Source: Polytrichum commune | Lineage: Eukaryota; Streptophyta; Polytrichopsida; Polytrichales; Polytrichaceae | Length of the DNA: 64,000 nt | Direction of reading: 5' to 3' | Assembly (NCBI GenBank): GCA_950295325.1 | Contig: OX485805.1 | Location: forward strand, 33,779,501 to 33,843,500 | Shown: one piece after another, positions 37,501 to 49,979 of the stretch | Layout: each line of letters opens with the position of its first letter | Numbering within the stretch: position 1 is the stretch's first letter | Made by a program: the position numbers and the translations under genes | The notes under the pieces: generated by a model | Database searches by the model: none | Told to the model about the DNA's origin: nothing | The model's input: the letters and a program-made list of their open reading frames with translations, nothing else

Positions 37501-40189
37501 CAATGTATGGCTTGTTTTTTAGTACAAAAAAATTACACTTGATTCATAGTAATTGTTGCGAAACAATTCGGTTCACATGTGGAAGGACAATGGTCGTGGT
37601 CGGCCACTCATTCCCAAAGGCAAACCACCCGCTCTCCAAATTAGGCCTCCTTGGGGCCATGTTCTCGATGGACATTATGAAGACAAGAAGGTGACTACTG
37701 AGGATGCTTATGATGCAAACTAGTATCCATTTCTCTTTTACTAATTACATTTAATGATAAATTAAGGGTACTTGTTTACTATCTCAAACCCTAAACTTTA
37801 TTGCTAAATTAATCCCATTTGAATTCAAAAGTTTACTTTTAGTTGAATATTTGTTATTGGTAAAACACTGTCATAACATTGGTTGGAAGGTTCAAGAACT
37901 AGCTTGCAACCTTCATGAATTTGAGTTTGCACTTCTTTGAAGTCGTCTTACCAAAGATGAATACACTACTTTAGACTGTGACCGTAGTAGTACCATACCC
38001 ATTGCACATGAATTGTAATATATGCTTTTGTACCATGTCAATTTCACAGCTGGGTTCAATCAATGGTTCAGTGACACAACCATTGTTGCTTAAGAAATGA
38101 ACTAGGTAGTGTTGAAATTGCACTACTAATTTACAATGGATTCTTGTGACCATGTACCTTATATTGACTATGCTCAAAATTCATTGACATTGTTGGCATC
38201 TAATTTCTGAACTTTAGATGGTTTCATGATTAATCCATTATGTTGACACTAGTGTTGGGTGGAAATTGCCATTGAGCTGACGTTAGCCTTACCCTTCAAC
38301 ATCATCCCAATCTCATAGCATTTCTTTGACATGTGTATCCACATCATTGGTATACTCCCATGTCTACCTCAAATTACCATTGTATAATGCCTAATCACAA
38401 GAGGCAACAAACAAACAACCACTGACTTGAATTCATCAAATTTCAAAGGTGATGAGAGTGAAGAGCTTGTGGAATCATGATGATGAGAAGCTTTTTGTTT
38501 TTTGTTTTGGAGGAATCAAAGCTCTAGTCAAGCAAGTGTTGTGTAGAGAGAGAGACTCCTTAGGACACTCTTATGCCATTGGAAGTACATGGAACGATGA
38601 GCAGAGACGCAAGCGGAGTGGCTTTGCAGAGCGCCTGTACGTGGATCAAATGAAATGAAATTGATTTTAAAGTCCAAGAAGCCAAAAAGGCTATTGGGAC
38701 ATGATTATGAAGACATGATGCAAACCACCTAAGGAAACTCAACATTTCCAACCAAAAGTTGCACACGAATCAACACAATGTGGCTAGACAAATGCATGAC
38801 AAGGGATCAAAACAACAAGTGACACAAGATTTACACAAACATACACCAAATCTCCATTACAATGGTCACTCCTCATCTTTGACTCCTAGATTTGGGCAAG
38901 AAATACAAACCCGTAATGAGTGGGTGCACCATCTCCCACCAGGGATGCATTACTACTGCTAAAGTGCAACAAATTTTTACAAACCCTAAATGAGCAACGT
39001 TCATCAATGCTCAAGCCCAACCCCCTCACAATCCCGATGTCAACATACCCCCCCCCCACACACACACACACACACGCACACACTGAGCCACTAACCCCAT
39101 ATGTGATGTTGCACCAACCACCATCTCACCAACAAGTACCGTTGAAGCTTGCACCCAACATGTTGCCAAAGGACCATCACCAAAAGCCACCATGTGGCTA
39201 CCAAAGGACGAGTGGGCAAATAATATCACCACCACCACCCCCCCGGAAAATAAAAAAATAAAAAGATAAAAAATTCTAACTCACAACAATGATCATCACG
39301 AGCACATACACTAAAACAAGGTATGTTACAACCATCACATACCATACTTATGCCAACTTTACACCAAACTGCCTCACAACATATCACATAAGTTTCATAA
39401 CCACAAATTATTAACTTCTCTATAACTTTCAACTTTTTATAACCATGATTGCTATAGAAACTTGATAACTAATCAACACTCATACATGCTCTCGATGAAA
39501 TTGCAAAACCATAAGAATGTATCTTTGTTCCTAGTATTGTTGAACACGAGATATGTGGGCCATAAACTCGACATGTTGTCACTTTTCAAAGTGGACACCT
39601 ACATTTGAGTAGTATTTGACAAGGTTTGTAGTTAAGAAAAGACACAAAAACGCAACCATGACATGTTGAATATATAGTTAACACAAATGGCAGAACCTAT
39701 GTCATCACTTAAGAATTTACATAAAACAAAGAAAAGAAAAACTTCAATTTTATCTCTCCTAACTTTCGCACTTCAACTCCAATTATGGAAACTTGAAATG
39801 AGCAATATTCATATTCGCCATTATGAACAGGATGAGACAATTTTCCATCCAATCCAATGGCCGAAATTGTCCATGAAGGTAGAAGTGGCCACGCTAAAAT
39901 TGCATACCTTACATACAATTCAAGCACAATATGAGAGGAGGTGAATGTTGCGAGTGACAAAATGTGCACATGCTCCAAAACGTGGCAAATGATTAAGTGA
40001 CAAGACCGAATAAGGACAAACATGTCCTCATGGACACTAAGTTATAATGAAGGCGTGTGTGGGGAGGACCCACGATCATGGGCCTCCTTCAGTTGGCCCC
40101 GACAAACTTTCCATGTCACCATTTCACCACAAAACCCAATTGCCATGTACACTCCGTGTTTTGATTACATTTCTCTCTTAGAATTGGTA
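37501..40189. other. Intergenic, no gene seen
   Basis: Contains a C run followed by CA repeats near 39,049-39,082 and a dispersed word AAGTCCAAGAAGCCAAAAAG near 38,672. Open frames here are short and without domains. Confidence 0.4.
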
Positions 40190-40480
40190 AGCAAGGTAAT
40201 CGTGCCTACTTGGTTACTTGTCTTAATCGGGACCTATATTTGAGTGGTATGTGGTTAGGTGTGGCTCCAAGAACAGATATCACAAATGCATGTGTTAAAA
40301 AGAGAATGGACTAAGTGTTCAAAACATGAAATCATTCTAGGTACAATAATCAAGGTAATTGGAGGAGACGTATATGACCTTTATGGTCTTCTCTTTGATG
40401 ATAGATAAGATATTCAGCTGAGTTTCAAAAGTTATGAGGCAAATGGCTATGGGCACAATTTGGCATTGGCGATTATATGC
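40190..40480. repeat. Dispersed repeat family R, copy 3
   Basis: Matches 49,980-50,240 in the same orientation: a CGTGCCTACTTGGTTACTT-like start, CCTATATTTGAGTGGTATGT, CTCCAAGAAC, a GGACTAAGTGTTCAAAACATG block and a TCAAGGTAATTGGAGGAGAC block. Non-coding. Confidence 0.6.
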
Positions 40481-42663
40481 CAAAGGAAGCAAGACATGAG
40501 CGTTGAGCATTGAGTGATGAGCAATGATCAGTAACACATGAGCAATGAAGCATAACACGAGCATTGATAAGTTTCACACAACTATAGGGATTTGACTCTA
40601 CATTGTGCATTATACTAACAATATTTATTCATTTGTATATACTTGCAGTCATGAAAGTCACTAATCAGGGGCCTATTACCATGGATTGTTGGAAAACACT
40701 TAGTCATTTGCTGAGTTTTATTATGATAATCCGAAGCATTATAGCATGCAACAAAAGCAACTTGTACAGATTACATGTCATAGACTGATATGCTCAAACA
40801 AATGGATGCACATTATACTACCATCACTACTCGTGCTCAACAACATTGGCAAGCTCAAATAGCCGCATAACCTTGTTGTAGGTATAGGTTGGAGCATGAA
40901 TGAACTTGTTGTTCTCGTAATCCACCTTGCATAGGAATCGGAAGACATAGTATAGGTGTTCACAATATGCCTATTTCTTTCTCTTTCCCAAAGCACCGGA
41001 TGACATTTTGGTGAAGTCATGATAGGTGCATTGTGGCATGTCACCAATTATGACATGGTAAGAGTTGTCATATTTTGAGATGATGTTGATGGTCACTCCA
41101 AATCTTGGATATAGAATGGCAGTGACTCCAATAACCTAGTACATATTCAGGAGTCCAACACTCTCCCACTTGTCTTTGTGATCTATAGTTGGTGATGTTG
41201 GATTCGGACGTACTATTTTTGAGAATATGGAAGATGGGTTTGGTGGCACCCGGAGATGCAACATGGGGATGGGGAGTGTTGCAATTACCGAAAGCATGCA
41301 CTGCAATCAAAGTGCCTCCCTCTGCTGCAATTAAAACTCGACATCCTCAAGCGCTAACACCTCCTTCTTCAAAAGATTGGTTCCTATCTTCATTGGCCAT
41401 GTCCTAGGTACTATAGGCCAATCTAGCACATATTTCTCCTTGGTGCCACTCACGCAACACTTGATGTTATCAAGGCAAAACCATAATTCATGTTACATAT
41501 TATTGGTGGATTTGACCTCTTTCTTTGTCGCATGTATGTTGGAGCAGGGTGCCATGTTTACCAAATCCGACTTTGGCATGCCAAAAATGAATTTGGCCCA
41601 TAATGAACCAATATGGAATGTCCTTTGTTCAAACCTCTACTCCAACTCCAAGCATGCACCAAAAACTTATCGAACATAGAAAGTATTGTATGCAAAACAC
41701 CTAACTCTTGACCAAAACTGTAGTTGAATTTGAAGGATAACTCTAATGTGCATGTATCGATGGTACAAACAATGCGCTCAATTGCATCATTTCTCATGGA
41801 CAAAAAAAAAAAAAGTCCAAAATTCTTGATGTCCTAGTTTTTCACAAAAAAAAACCCGAGAATGGTGCAATACAACCCTCCTTGAGGACAAAGGTGTTTG
41901 TGGCCTAGAGCCACTACAATGCATGTTTTACATGGATGCCACCAATGCGCCAACAACAATTGGTTGTTATTTTCTAAACCTCAAACTAATATAAAAACGG
42001 AGCATTATTGGGGGGGAAAGAGAGCAACAAACTCATGTTGAATGATCATGCTATGTTTATATTAAGGGAGTTATTTCGAATCCTTCCATTTCACTACAAA
42101 AGTATTGTTGGCAAATGAAAGTTTGCCTCATTGTAGGCATTTCCAAGGCAACCCTTGGGGGACCTGTGCATATGTCCACATCAAGAGCGAGGCAAGCATT
42201 TTTTGTGGAGGCTCTTCCCTAGTACTCTCATCCTGTGGAGCCCTACTAAACAAAACTCTCACGGACTATGTTGTTTTCATTTATGAACAAGCTTTGGACT
42301 TACTTAATATAATTATCGGTATGGCAATCTAGTGACAAGTCACTGATCACATATAGGGTACCACTAACATTAAGAACGATATGTCATCTATTGAGAGCAA
42401 ATGAACATCCATTTGGAATGTTGAGAGCCGTGTTTTGACAATCTCTTAAACGTTTCGGCAACATCCCACAGTTTCCAAATCATTACCAACATCATCGTTG
42501 ACATGTTTTCTCTAGAGGTTCTTTGGAGCAATATTTTACTTGTGATTTGATGACAATTCATTTCACATATAATATGGCTCCATGTAGGTTGTATAGGCCC
42601 CCCACCTTAATTAGCAGACACCTCTTGAGATTTGGACACCTCTTCCAATTTGAGGAGGCATAT
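40481..42663. other. Intergenic, no gene seen
   Basis: AT-rich, with a short array of GAGCATTGA/GAGCAATGA words near 40,498-40,567. No gene supported. Confidence 0.4.
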
Positions 42664-43419
42664 GGTAGAGGGTGCTAAAATCAACACCCTACCCAAAAGC
42701 AACATCTATAAACGCCTCCCAAATACCAACTCTCTACTACTTTGAACTGCTCCCCATGGAAAAGGGGTGCTCGGGCCCACAAAGTGATAGGTTTAGGTGT
42801 CATTAGTGATGTCGTCTCATACCAGCCTCCATTACCTTTATATAGGGTAGGTAACATGCTTCACTCTATCTTGCGATAATTCAAGATAGGTCTAAGGTGG
42901 TTTGTCAATACCTATTCTAGCCATTCTATTCATTGGGGTGGGTGGGCGGGACGGATCTAGCCATTTTATGAACAAAGTGAAGGAGGTAGGTCCACAAAAC
43001 ACAAAGTGGATCGGTACCCAGTAAGCAAGGGGGTTAGTACATGGGATACATCGTGACGATTTTGCACCCGAACCGAGTGGGATCGTGGAGGTGGCCATGT
43101 GGCTTTGCTCGCCATTAATAATTGGGCTTTGATCTAGATTGGGCCTAGTACCCAACTATGTTATGTCGGTACTAAACAATGAAGACAAGGTCCTTATCAT
43201 ATGCAAGGTCGTCATACATGGGCCTTAGAGACCAATTTAAAGAACCTAGTGGTTTTGTCTTTTGCAAATTCATCATATATTCTATTGAGGCTAAGAATAT
43301 TGTTCTTTTCTTATACCTATGTTTAGCCCAAAGGCTAATATGATTAATTTTTTGTATATCAAACACAAAGCCATATGTATGTGCAATAGCTTAAAGTGCC
43401 GGTTTAAGCACCCTCTACC
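42664..43419. mobile_element. Element X, copy 1 (inverted-repeat element, 756 bp)
   Basis: It starts GGTAGAGGGTGCTAAAA and ends in the complementary TTTAAGCACCCTCTACC (about 13-bp terminal inverted repeat). A diverged copy in opposite orientation lies at 55,180-56,801. Shared internal landmarks include the GGTGGCCATGTGGCTTTG block, the GAATGGCTAGAATAGG-type block, the CTAGTGGTTTTG block and the AGCCCAAAGGCTAATAT block. Internal short frames are not conserved between copies. Class not assigned. Confidence 0.6.
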
Positions 43420-44832
43420 TTATAGAAGGTGAGACAGAGCAATGAGGGTTGCCTCTTTCTCTCAAAAAATGTTACCAAAAAATCTCTATGACATTCGAAT
43501 TTTATGGGTGATGAGCACATGACTTTACTCCCAAAAACAAAATTAAAACCCCATTTCACAATGGTTGTTAGACATGCTCTTAGCTGCTACAAACCGCAAT
43601 ACCTTTATCAATTTTGACCAAAAATAAAAATAAAAATAAGAAGGGTTCTCTTGAGTGAAGGTGCTACCGCATCTCACATGATAATGGTTGGTTGAAAACA
43701 TGTGAAAAAATTGACATGGCATAAAATCATATTAGATGGGGCATGTAAAGAGCCTAATAGGGCCTGGGATATGCGGTGTCTATGCAAACTCATCCATCAT
43801 GGCTCAAAGGGACTTCAATTAAAAAAAGTTTCCAACAAGATTGAGGACTGATTCATTCCAATTTGACCTCCACTAGATTAATTTGGGGTCTCTAATTTTA
43901 TTTATGAAATAAAAATGTCTAAAATAGTCATTTACATGTTATAATGTAATTCACTTGCTTTTCACCTTCACAACGGATGAATTTACATAGACACCACAAA
44001 TCCCTAGCCACCCAATAGTGCTAAGAACATAGGTTGTGGGTACAACTAAGTTATCTTCCTAACAAAGTAAATCATGTGGAATAGAGCCATGCACTTTGAA
44101 TACACCATGCAAAGTGCAGTGATGTGCATGAATCGTGAGATTGGATGCATGTTGTAAGTACATAAGTACCATGAAATGAAAAGTGTGCCAAATCCAATAC
44201 AAGTTTCCACCAATGTGATGTCCCCTATGATTGAGTGGACTCTCAATGACATAGTTGTCACCTATTAAGGCATGGTTCGAAATTTGTGCCACCCGCTTTT
44301 TACATTTTTGTTGTAGTGTACCATTTTTCATCAATACCTTTACCATCCATGCTAAGTTATTGACATGGCTTTATATGTTCACACCACAAGCTATTTATAC
44401 ATTCATCTCTCATGGTAACTTACAATACTTCGCATCAATGCTATAATTGTACGTGTGTCTTTGAAGAGGGGTAGTCGCACACGCCTCATTCGTATCTAAA
44501 GCTGCTCTCCTCCATATTCTAACTTACCAATGTAAAAGGAGGAGTTTCAACGTATATGTCAAGAACTTGCCATTGACTTACTTTTACATTGTTAACATTA
44601 TGTTAGTTACCACCAGGACTTGGTGTGAAGAAGACTAACTTTATCATCGGTATCTGGTGCTATAAATTCTACCTAAGATGGTGCTAAAACTGTCACTTTA
44701 AGTGGTAATAAGTTTGATTACTTTACTCATGGTTATGTCATGGAAATACAAAGTGCACTTCATATGCAAAAAGGGGATCAAGTACACGCCCTCCATCGGC
44801 AAGATTGATAGGAGCTCCCAATCTACATAGAT
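43420..44832. other. Intergenic, no gene seen
   Basis: AT-rich, no supported gene. A T5 run on the minus strand at about 44,767-44,771 could end pol III transcription from the tRNA-like gene further right. Confidence 0.4.
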
Positions 44833-44906
44833 GTCTGATCCCGGGTTGGAACCGGGGACCTCTAGTGTGTGAGACTAGCGTGATGACCAACTACACCAAC
44901 CAGACA
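44833..44906 (-). tRNA. tRNA-Val(CAC)-like gene, possibly a pseudogene or SINE head
   Basis: The 74-nt cloverleaf reads on the minus strand. Acceptor stem GTCTGGT pairs with ATCAGAC (one G-T pair), followed by discriminator A. The D arm contains TGGTGTAGTTGG (a good box A). Anticodon stem CTAGT/ACTAG encloses loop CTCACAC with anticodon CAC (44,870-44,872). The T stem is CCCGG/CCGGG. The T loop is TTCCAAC, where a purine is expected at position 57, so box B carries one mismatch. No T run follows within 20 nt; the first is about 60 nt downstream. It may be a functional variant, a pseudogene or the head of a SINE. Confidence 0.72.
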
Positions 44907-46628
44907 TGTTCACTTTAGAGGATTATTTACTTATCAATATTAGCATGCATAAAAGGAAGTCTGACTTCCGCTGTTGACGAGGTTGTTCTCTCAGCATGTC
45001 AACTTTTACTATGGACTGCAAGTGGTCAGAAATAGTTGATTTTGTAAGGACATTGACCAATGCAAAATCAAAGGAACCAACACTTGACAGAAGTGGGGAT
45101 AACTCTTAAACAGAGAAGGAATCCTAGGATGTCCGGCCACTTCCAGAATCGTGAAATCATACATTCATAAAATGTGTTCTTTGAGGGTTGGATGCCAAAA
45201 CCAAACTATGAAATACCACTACCATGTTTGCCCCAAAGGAACAAACTTCCGACCAACAGGTTGCTGGGTTCTAGAATTGCACAAGAGCTAGAGTAAGTTG
45301 ATGGGTGCTGACGGTTGAGAAGCAACCTCTTGGGAAGTAAAAAGACGATAGGTTAGTTGAGTTTAGAAAGGCCCACTCAAATTGAGACTAACGAGAATCT
45401 GGTACTGAAGCGTATCCTTCACGAGAAACATCCCCATATCATGGCTGTGCAGTCAATAGATGACTTCAAAGGTCAGCAACTGTTGAATGCCATCAAACTA
45501 AGACACGACTTGACATTCCAGAATGATGTGAGGAACTATTTTCTATTTGAGCGCTTTCTGTTTTTGGAAGCAGCTCTGGGTGCTCAGGGGGTAGGGTGGG
45601 GGGATTAAAAATACAACAGTTCATAAAATATTTCCTTTGTTTACACTGATTATCCCATTTAGTGCACGTGGTTATAACTCCCGAAACATGTACTATATTG
45701 CCAAATCTCAAAATCAGTGAGCTGAATTTTTTACCAAGTGATAGTAATTTCATGAAGGCATGCTCATTTACCATACATTTCAAGAAAATTCGTGCGTAGT
45801 CTAAGGTGTTCGTAGAGTGCATAATTTGTTTTGATCAGCTCAAGAGGCTTCTTCTTCCAGTCAGTACTACTCAATCCTGAGGCATCTCCTCACAGTAAGA
45901 AACTGAAGAGAGCTTGCATTTAGAGTTTCCGGCACTCCAGAACCCTTTTCTTCTGGTGGCACTAATTTCATAGCATAAAGAAATTTAGTAACACCTTCAC
46001 TAATTTCCCACACTCACTATTAGCCCACCCTCTCTAAATGGACTAATCAGTGTATTGTGCATATGAGCAGCAGTAGTGGATCAGGGAAAAGAGCCCCCCA
46101 ATACCTGAAACAGTTGGCACTTTCTGTTTTTTTGAAAAATCTCTGGCTCATAGCAGAGAGATGGGGAGTTAAAACAGACTGGCTACTGCTTTGAACCTGC
46201 TTAAGGATGTGAACATTTATCACACCTTTCCTGTGTCTACTTTGTGTAGAAGTAGCAGTAATATGTCGTGGAAAGAAGCAACCCCATACATGAAACAGAT
46301 GGTAGATTTCTGTCATAAAACTGGTAATCACCTATGTCACACAGGTTCTGGCCTGGTTCAAGTCATTTGACTGTACATGGGACACAAGACCCAGAAAGGA
46401 ACCCCCTTACATTGATCTCCTTCTCTGGAGCTGAACTTCTAAAACCTAACCCTCACGGATGTGCACTTCTTTAATGCAATTCAGTCCACAAACCCCTCTA
46501 CTACATGAACAAATAATAAATATCATAAAAAGACCTGTCAAAAATGTAGTGGAAACAGATTCTCCTCTGCTCTGCCCCCCAAACTGTAATCTCCTCCCTA
46601 CCATCACAGCTGAAAATATAAATGGAGC
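44907..46628. other. Interval between tRNA and TRM112, with gene-like fragments
   Basis: An open plus-strand frame (45,357-45,608, 83 codons if the non-ATG start is ignored) has plausible protein composition (DDFKGQQLLNAIKLRHDLTF), but I do not recognise it and it has no clear exon context. It may be a decayed gene or retrocopy. The part nearest 46,628 probably includes the TRM112 3' UTR. Confidence 0.35.
46066..46312. repeat. Degenerate direct repeat, about 185-bp offset
   Basis: The 60-bp segment at 46,066-46,125 (AGCAGTAGTGGATCAGGGAA... ACCTGAAACAGTTGGCACTT) recurs at about 46,253-46,312 (AGCAGTAATATGTCGTGGAA... ACATGAAACAGATGGTAGAT). This is a partial tandem duplication downstream of TRM112. 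Confidence 0.6.
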
Positions 46629-46885
46629 TCAAACTTCATCTTCATTTAGCAACATATTGGGAACACCTTTTGTGACGGGGAATCGCCGGCCTGTCTCTGG
46701 GCAAATTAATGCTCCTTCCTCCAAATGCACCTGCGCACATACAAAGTTTTTGTACATTCATATGTTGGAGATAGCCCACAGCAAAAGGAAACCCACCTCA
46801 AACCTCATCGGAGATCTTCAATTGCCAACCATATTCAAAAGCTAATAACCAAGAAAACCCATCCAAATGCTCCCAGAGAACAATG

Positions 46886-46917
<32 letters not shown>

Positions 46918-47879
46918 GAGAACAAATAAAGATTGTTACCTCGAGAAGAGCATGATGAAACTTTTGAAGGAAGTCATCATCTTCGAGCATTGCAGGCTCT
47001 ACCTGTTCAGGCAAATCATCGAGGCCCAGCTGCAAAAAGAAATGACCAAACGACATCCTCAATTTATTTGCAAACACCGCATGACTGGAACTCCGTGTGA
47101 GGACAAGAAATAAATCACATTCTCGTGATTCGACTTTACTATACTAGGTTGGAACCGTGCCATCCTGCCCCTGTTGTATTCAGTACATCGAAATTGATGT
47201 GCTGAATCGTCTGCTCAAGATGCCGCCATCGAAGGCCATCCGTTCCATTGTATTGAAACTTTTGGAACAAAGACCGCATCAGCACCCATGTGCCCTTACC
47301 ATTTTAAGGTTCCAAAACATCTAGTAGATTTCCTCAAGCAATACATCGAACTCTTGTAATTAAACTAGGTTGGGCCCATGCTGTCCCACCCCATTGCAAT
47401 CGTGCATATACATCATACCAACATACTGCCATCTCCTCAACATACCAACATACTGCCGTCGTCTTGGAACTTTGGACCGTTGGCCACATCAACACCCATG
47501 AGCCCTTGCCATTCCAAAGTTCCACAACGTAGATTAAATATTCTAGACAAGATTCCCACCCAATACCCACCCAATACCCAGGCGATAAACAAGAAAAATT
47601 CCCCCAAAAGCACACTTCCCACCAAGACGCTTCACTGCCGAACGCCGATTAACATAAAACAAGACGCAATTCACAAAACTGCAGAGGCAGAGATTTTCAT
47701 ACACTGTGCGCAGCATCGTGAAATGCCTTCCACTCGAGCTTGGGCAGAATATGTCTCAAGAACTCCGCATTCACTTCCGAGTCCTTGGTCTCCAACTTCG
47801 TGGCCTCTATTCCCAGGGGGAAACCCTTGGTCACTCCTTTGATGTTGCACGCCAGCATGTTGTGCGTGAGGAGCCTCAT
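46629..47879 (-). CDS. TRM112 homologue (methyltransferase activator subunit), 3 exons
   Basis: Exons on the minus strand are 47,703-47,879, 46,940-47,029 and 46,629-46,730, all with GT donors, AG acceptors and phase-0 junctions. They give a 122-residue protein, close to the usual 120-135. The start [16 protein letters not shown] and the end [20 protein letters not shown] then LNEDEV are the family signatures. The middle, [17 protein letters not shown], also fits. Trm112 is a small cytosolic and nuclear protein that binds and stabilises methyltransferases acting on tRNA, rRNA and release factor (Trm9, Trm11, Bud23 and Mtq2 partners in yeast). The Arabidopsis homologue is SMALL ORGAN 2. Only two cysteines (C11, C99) remain at the positions of the yeast zinc site. 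Two TAGGGTTT telo-boxes lie 90-140 bp upstream, as is common for translation-related plant genes. Confidence 0.96.
47143..47580 (-). repeat. Tandem duplication inside TRM112 intron 1
   Basis: The block starting CTAGGTTGGAACCGTGCCAT near 47,149 recurs near 47,367 as CTAGGTTGGGCCCATGCTGT. Both continue through an ACATCA(G/A)CACCCATG, a GCCCTT(A/G)CCATT and a GTTCCA(A/C)AAC block. The offset is about 217 bp. A smaller 25-bp repeat (CATACCAACATACTGCC twice) lies at about 47,415-47,455. All of it is within intron 1 (47,030-47,702). Confidence 0.65.
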
Positions 47880-47968
47880 TTTGATACGAACACTGAGATC
47901 CTTGTGTGGAATTCGATTGCCTGCAAAGCCGTGAGCAGATTCAGAGTCCGGCGCTTGAGCAACCGGCG

Positions 47969-48016
47969 TAGGGTTTGGGAATCTCCAGGAGAGTGAGTGA
48001 GTTTGGATTAGGGTTT
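47969..48016. promoter_or_regulatory. Two telo-boxes upstream of TRM112
   Basis: TAGGGTTT occurs at 47,969-47,976 and 48,009-48,016 (AAACCCTA in the gene's orientation), 90 and 130 bp before the start codon. Such boxes are typical of plant promoters and leaders for ribosome and translation genes. Function here is inferred. Confidence 0.55.
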
Positions 48017-48045
48017 GAGAGTTCGGTAACCTACAGCCGTAGGTA

Positions 48046-48406
48046 CACTAAATATGATACTTATTAGTGTCACTATGGTAACTTTTTGGATGACACTTCT
48101 TATGAATAATAAGTGAACAAATATTGTCATGGGTGATGGATGAGTTCATCCATTGGCCAAAACCCTACCTTCTCTTGTTAGCAACTTGTGATAAAATATT
48201 GTCATGGATGATTGAGATTTGGATGAAAAATCACTTGGTAAGCGACAGTAATTGCACCACTATAGACCTATACTCCCCCATAAAATTTACAAGGAATGAC
48301 AAATAATGTTGGGTTAACATTGAGTGTTGGTGACACTATACTGCAGGGTAGAATTAGTATTGAGCAAGACAATTATAATTGGTGACACTAAATATCACAT
48401 TTAGTG
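48046..48406. mobile_element. TA-flanked MITE family C, copy 1 (361 bp)
   Basis: It starts CACTAAATATGATACTTATT and ends with the near-complement, flanked by TA on both sides. The interior (ATTGTCATGGATGATTGAGAT, TTGGATGAAAAATCACTTGG) is shared with copy 3 at 57,275-57,566. It sits about 170 bp upstream of the TRM112 start codon, directly next to the telo-box region, so it may overlap promoter DNA. Confidence 0.75.
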
Positions 48407-48875
48407 TAGTTCTCATACATTTAACTTATGTGAAGGGCAACAAAGTGTTGATGCTTGCTTTGCTAGCCAATAAAAAAATTCATATTAAAATCCTGCAAAT
48501 ACCTAGCTTCAAAGAAATTACAAGTTCCAAGTAATAAATACACTAAACAGTCCTATTAGTGTGGGTGAGAAATTCGTATAGAAATAAATAATGTGGATCA
48601 CACTAATTGTCTACTCATTAGCCTTTTGGCTTCTCGGACTCTGAGTCAATTTGATTTCATTTGATGATGGTAATGATGTGGTTAAAGACCCCGGTCTTCC
48701 ACTAAGTCTTCATGGTAGTCCGGGCATATTTCTGGTCACAACCAGTCGATATCCTAGTGCTTCCAAATCCAACCAGTTACATATTGACATTTTTGTTTTT
48801 CTTTATTAATTTGGGTATATTCTTTAGATTCTTCTAAAATGATTCGTAATTTCCTGAAGTCTTGAACTTCAACTA
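48407..48875. other. Intergenic, old repeat fragments
   Basis: Holds a further pair of CACTAAA...TTAGTG-like words near 48,540-48,606 that may be a decayed family-C relative, and a copy of the dispersed AGCCTTTTGGCTTCTCGGAC word near 48,620. No gene seen. Confidence 0.4.
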
Positions 48876-49204
48876 CACTAAATATGATATTTAGTGTTTG
48901 ATTATATTTAGTGTTGTTACCACCCTATCTTGCTCAACATTAATTTTCAATTCTTTGATAATTAGTGTTAGACATAAATGTGCCGCCACCTTCCCTACCG
49001 CCACCTCCCTTCTCCTTTTATCATTGTTAAATCTTTTTCATATCCTTACTAACACTAAATTCGTGCATGTAACTTCCACACATTACCATAGTTGATATTT
49101 AGTGTTTGAGTTTACATTTAATGTTACTTACTTTCATAGGGTTAGTGATATTTAGTGTATGCATTCGTATTTAGTGTACCAAACACTAAATATCATATTT
49201 AGTG
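48876..49204. mobile_element. TA-flanked MITE family C, copy 2 (329 bp)
   Basis: Its two ends are perfect inverted repeats of about 25 bp starting CACTAAATATGATATTTAGT, and each end is itself a palindrome that can form a hairpin. TA flanks both sides. Extra TTTAGTGT words are scattered inside. The interior differs from copies 1 and 3, so it may be a sister subfamily. Confidence 0.82.
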
Positions 49205-49979
49205 TAGTTATTTCTCAGACTTATCCAGTTCATCTGTAACTAGCAGTCAGTAACTTGCTTTGTGGAGACTCCCAACAAACTCCATTGATACAAATGTGAT
49301 TTTCCACTGGATGTGTGATTTTTTGAAGGTTAGAAGACATGGCTGTAATCAAATGTCAAGTGAAATTCAAGTTTTTTATAATCCATTGGCATGTGTCTTC
49401 TTCACACACACGAGATAGTCCATAAAAAAATTCAAAACAGTTGGGAGCTTATTTGATAGAAAGAGTTATAGCCAGATTTTAGCACATTTGGAGCTCATCT
49501 GCATACTATGCCAACGAAAATCTGTACAATGAAACATTTCTAAAAGCCACAAATTCTTTTTTGATTCGAAAATTTTAAGCACTATTGAGTTGATTGCCAA
49601 TGCATCTCTATTTGCCCCAAACGCTGTTGGAGTCGAAGCAAATCATGGGACATAAAACAACATTTTCCCTATTTTGGGGTCATGACCCCTGGGGCATTTA
49701 CAGGTTTAAGGATAAATCTAGAATAAAATGAGTAAACAACCCACATTATAGCACTACATAACTTCAAATAGTAATATGTACAAATTGGGATAATCAGTGT
49801 AGCTTATAATCAAAAATATAATAGAAAGGTTTTCCATGTGGTGGATCAGCCTTACCCTAACTTCACTCCATGAGCAATTGGCTGAAAACAGCTCACATAG
49901 AATATGGGTCATTGGATGGACTCGGACATCATAGATTATAGATTGCCAATTTTGCGGATTACCACAAAGCATCACCTAA
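49205..49979. other. Intergenic, no gene seen
   Basis: AT-rich, no supported features. Confidence 0.4.

Noticed and set aside
46884-46915. Ser/Leu-repeat peptides from the CT run near TRM112
   Set aside because: A simple (CT)n microsatellite in TRM112 intron 2 (46,731-46,939). Frames through it are meaningless.
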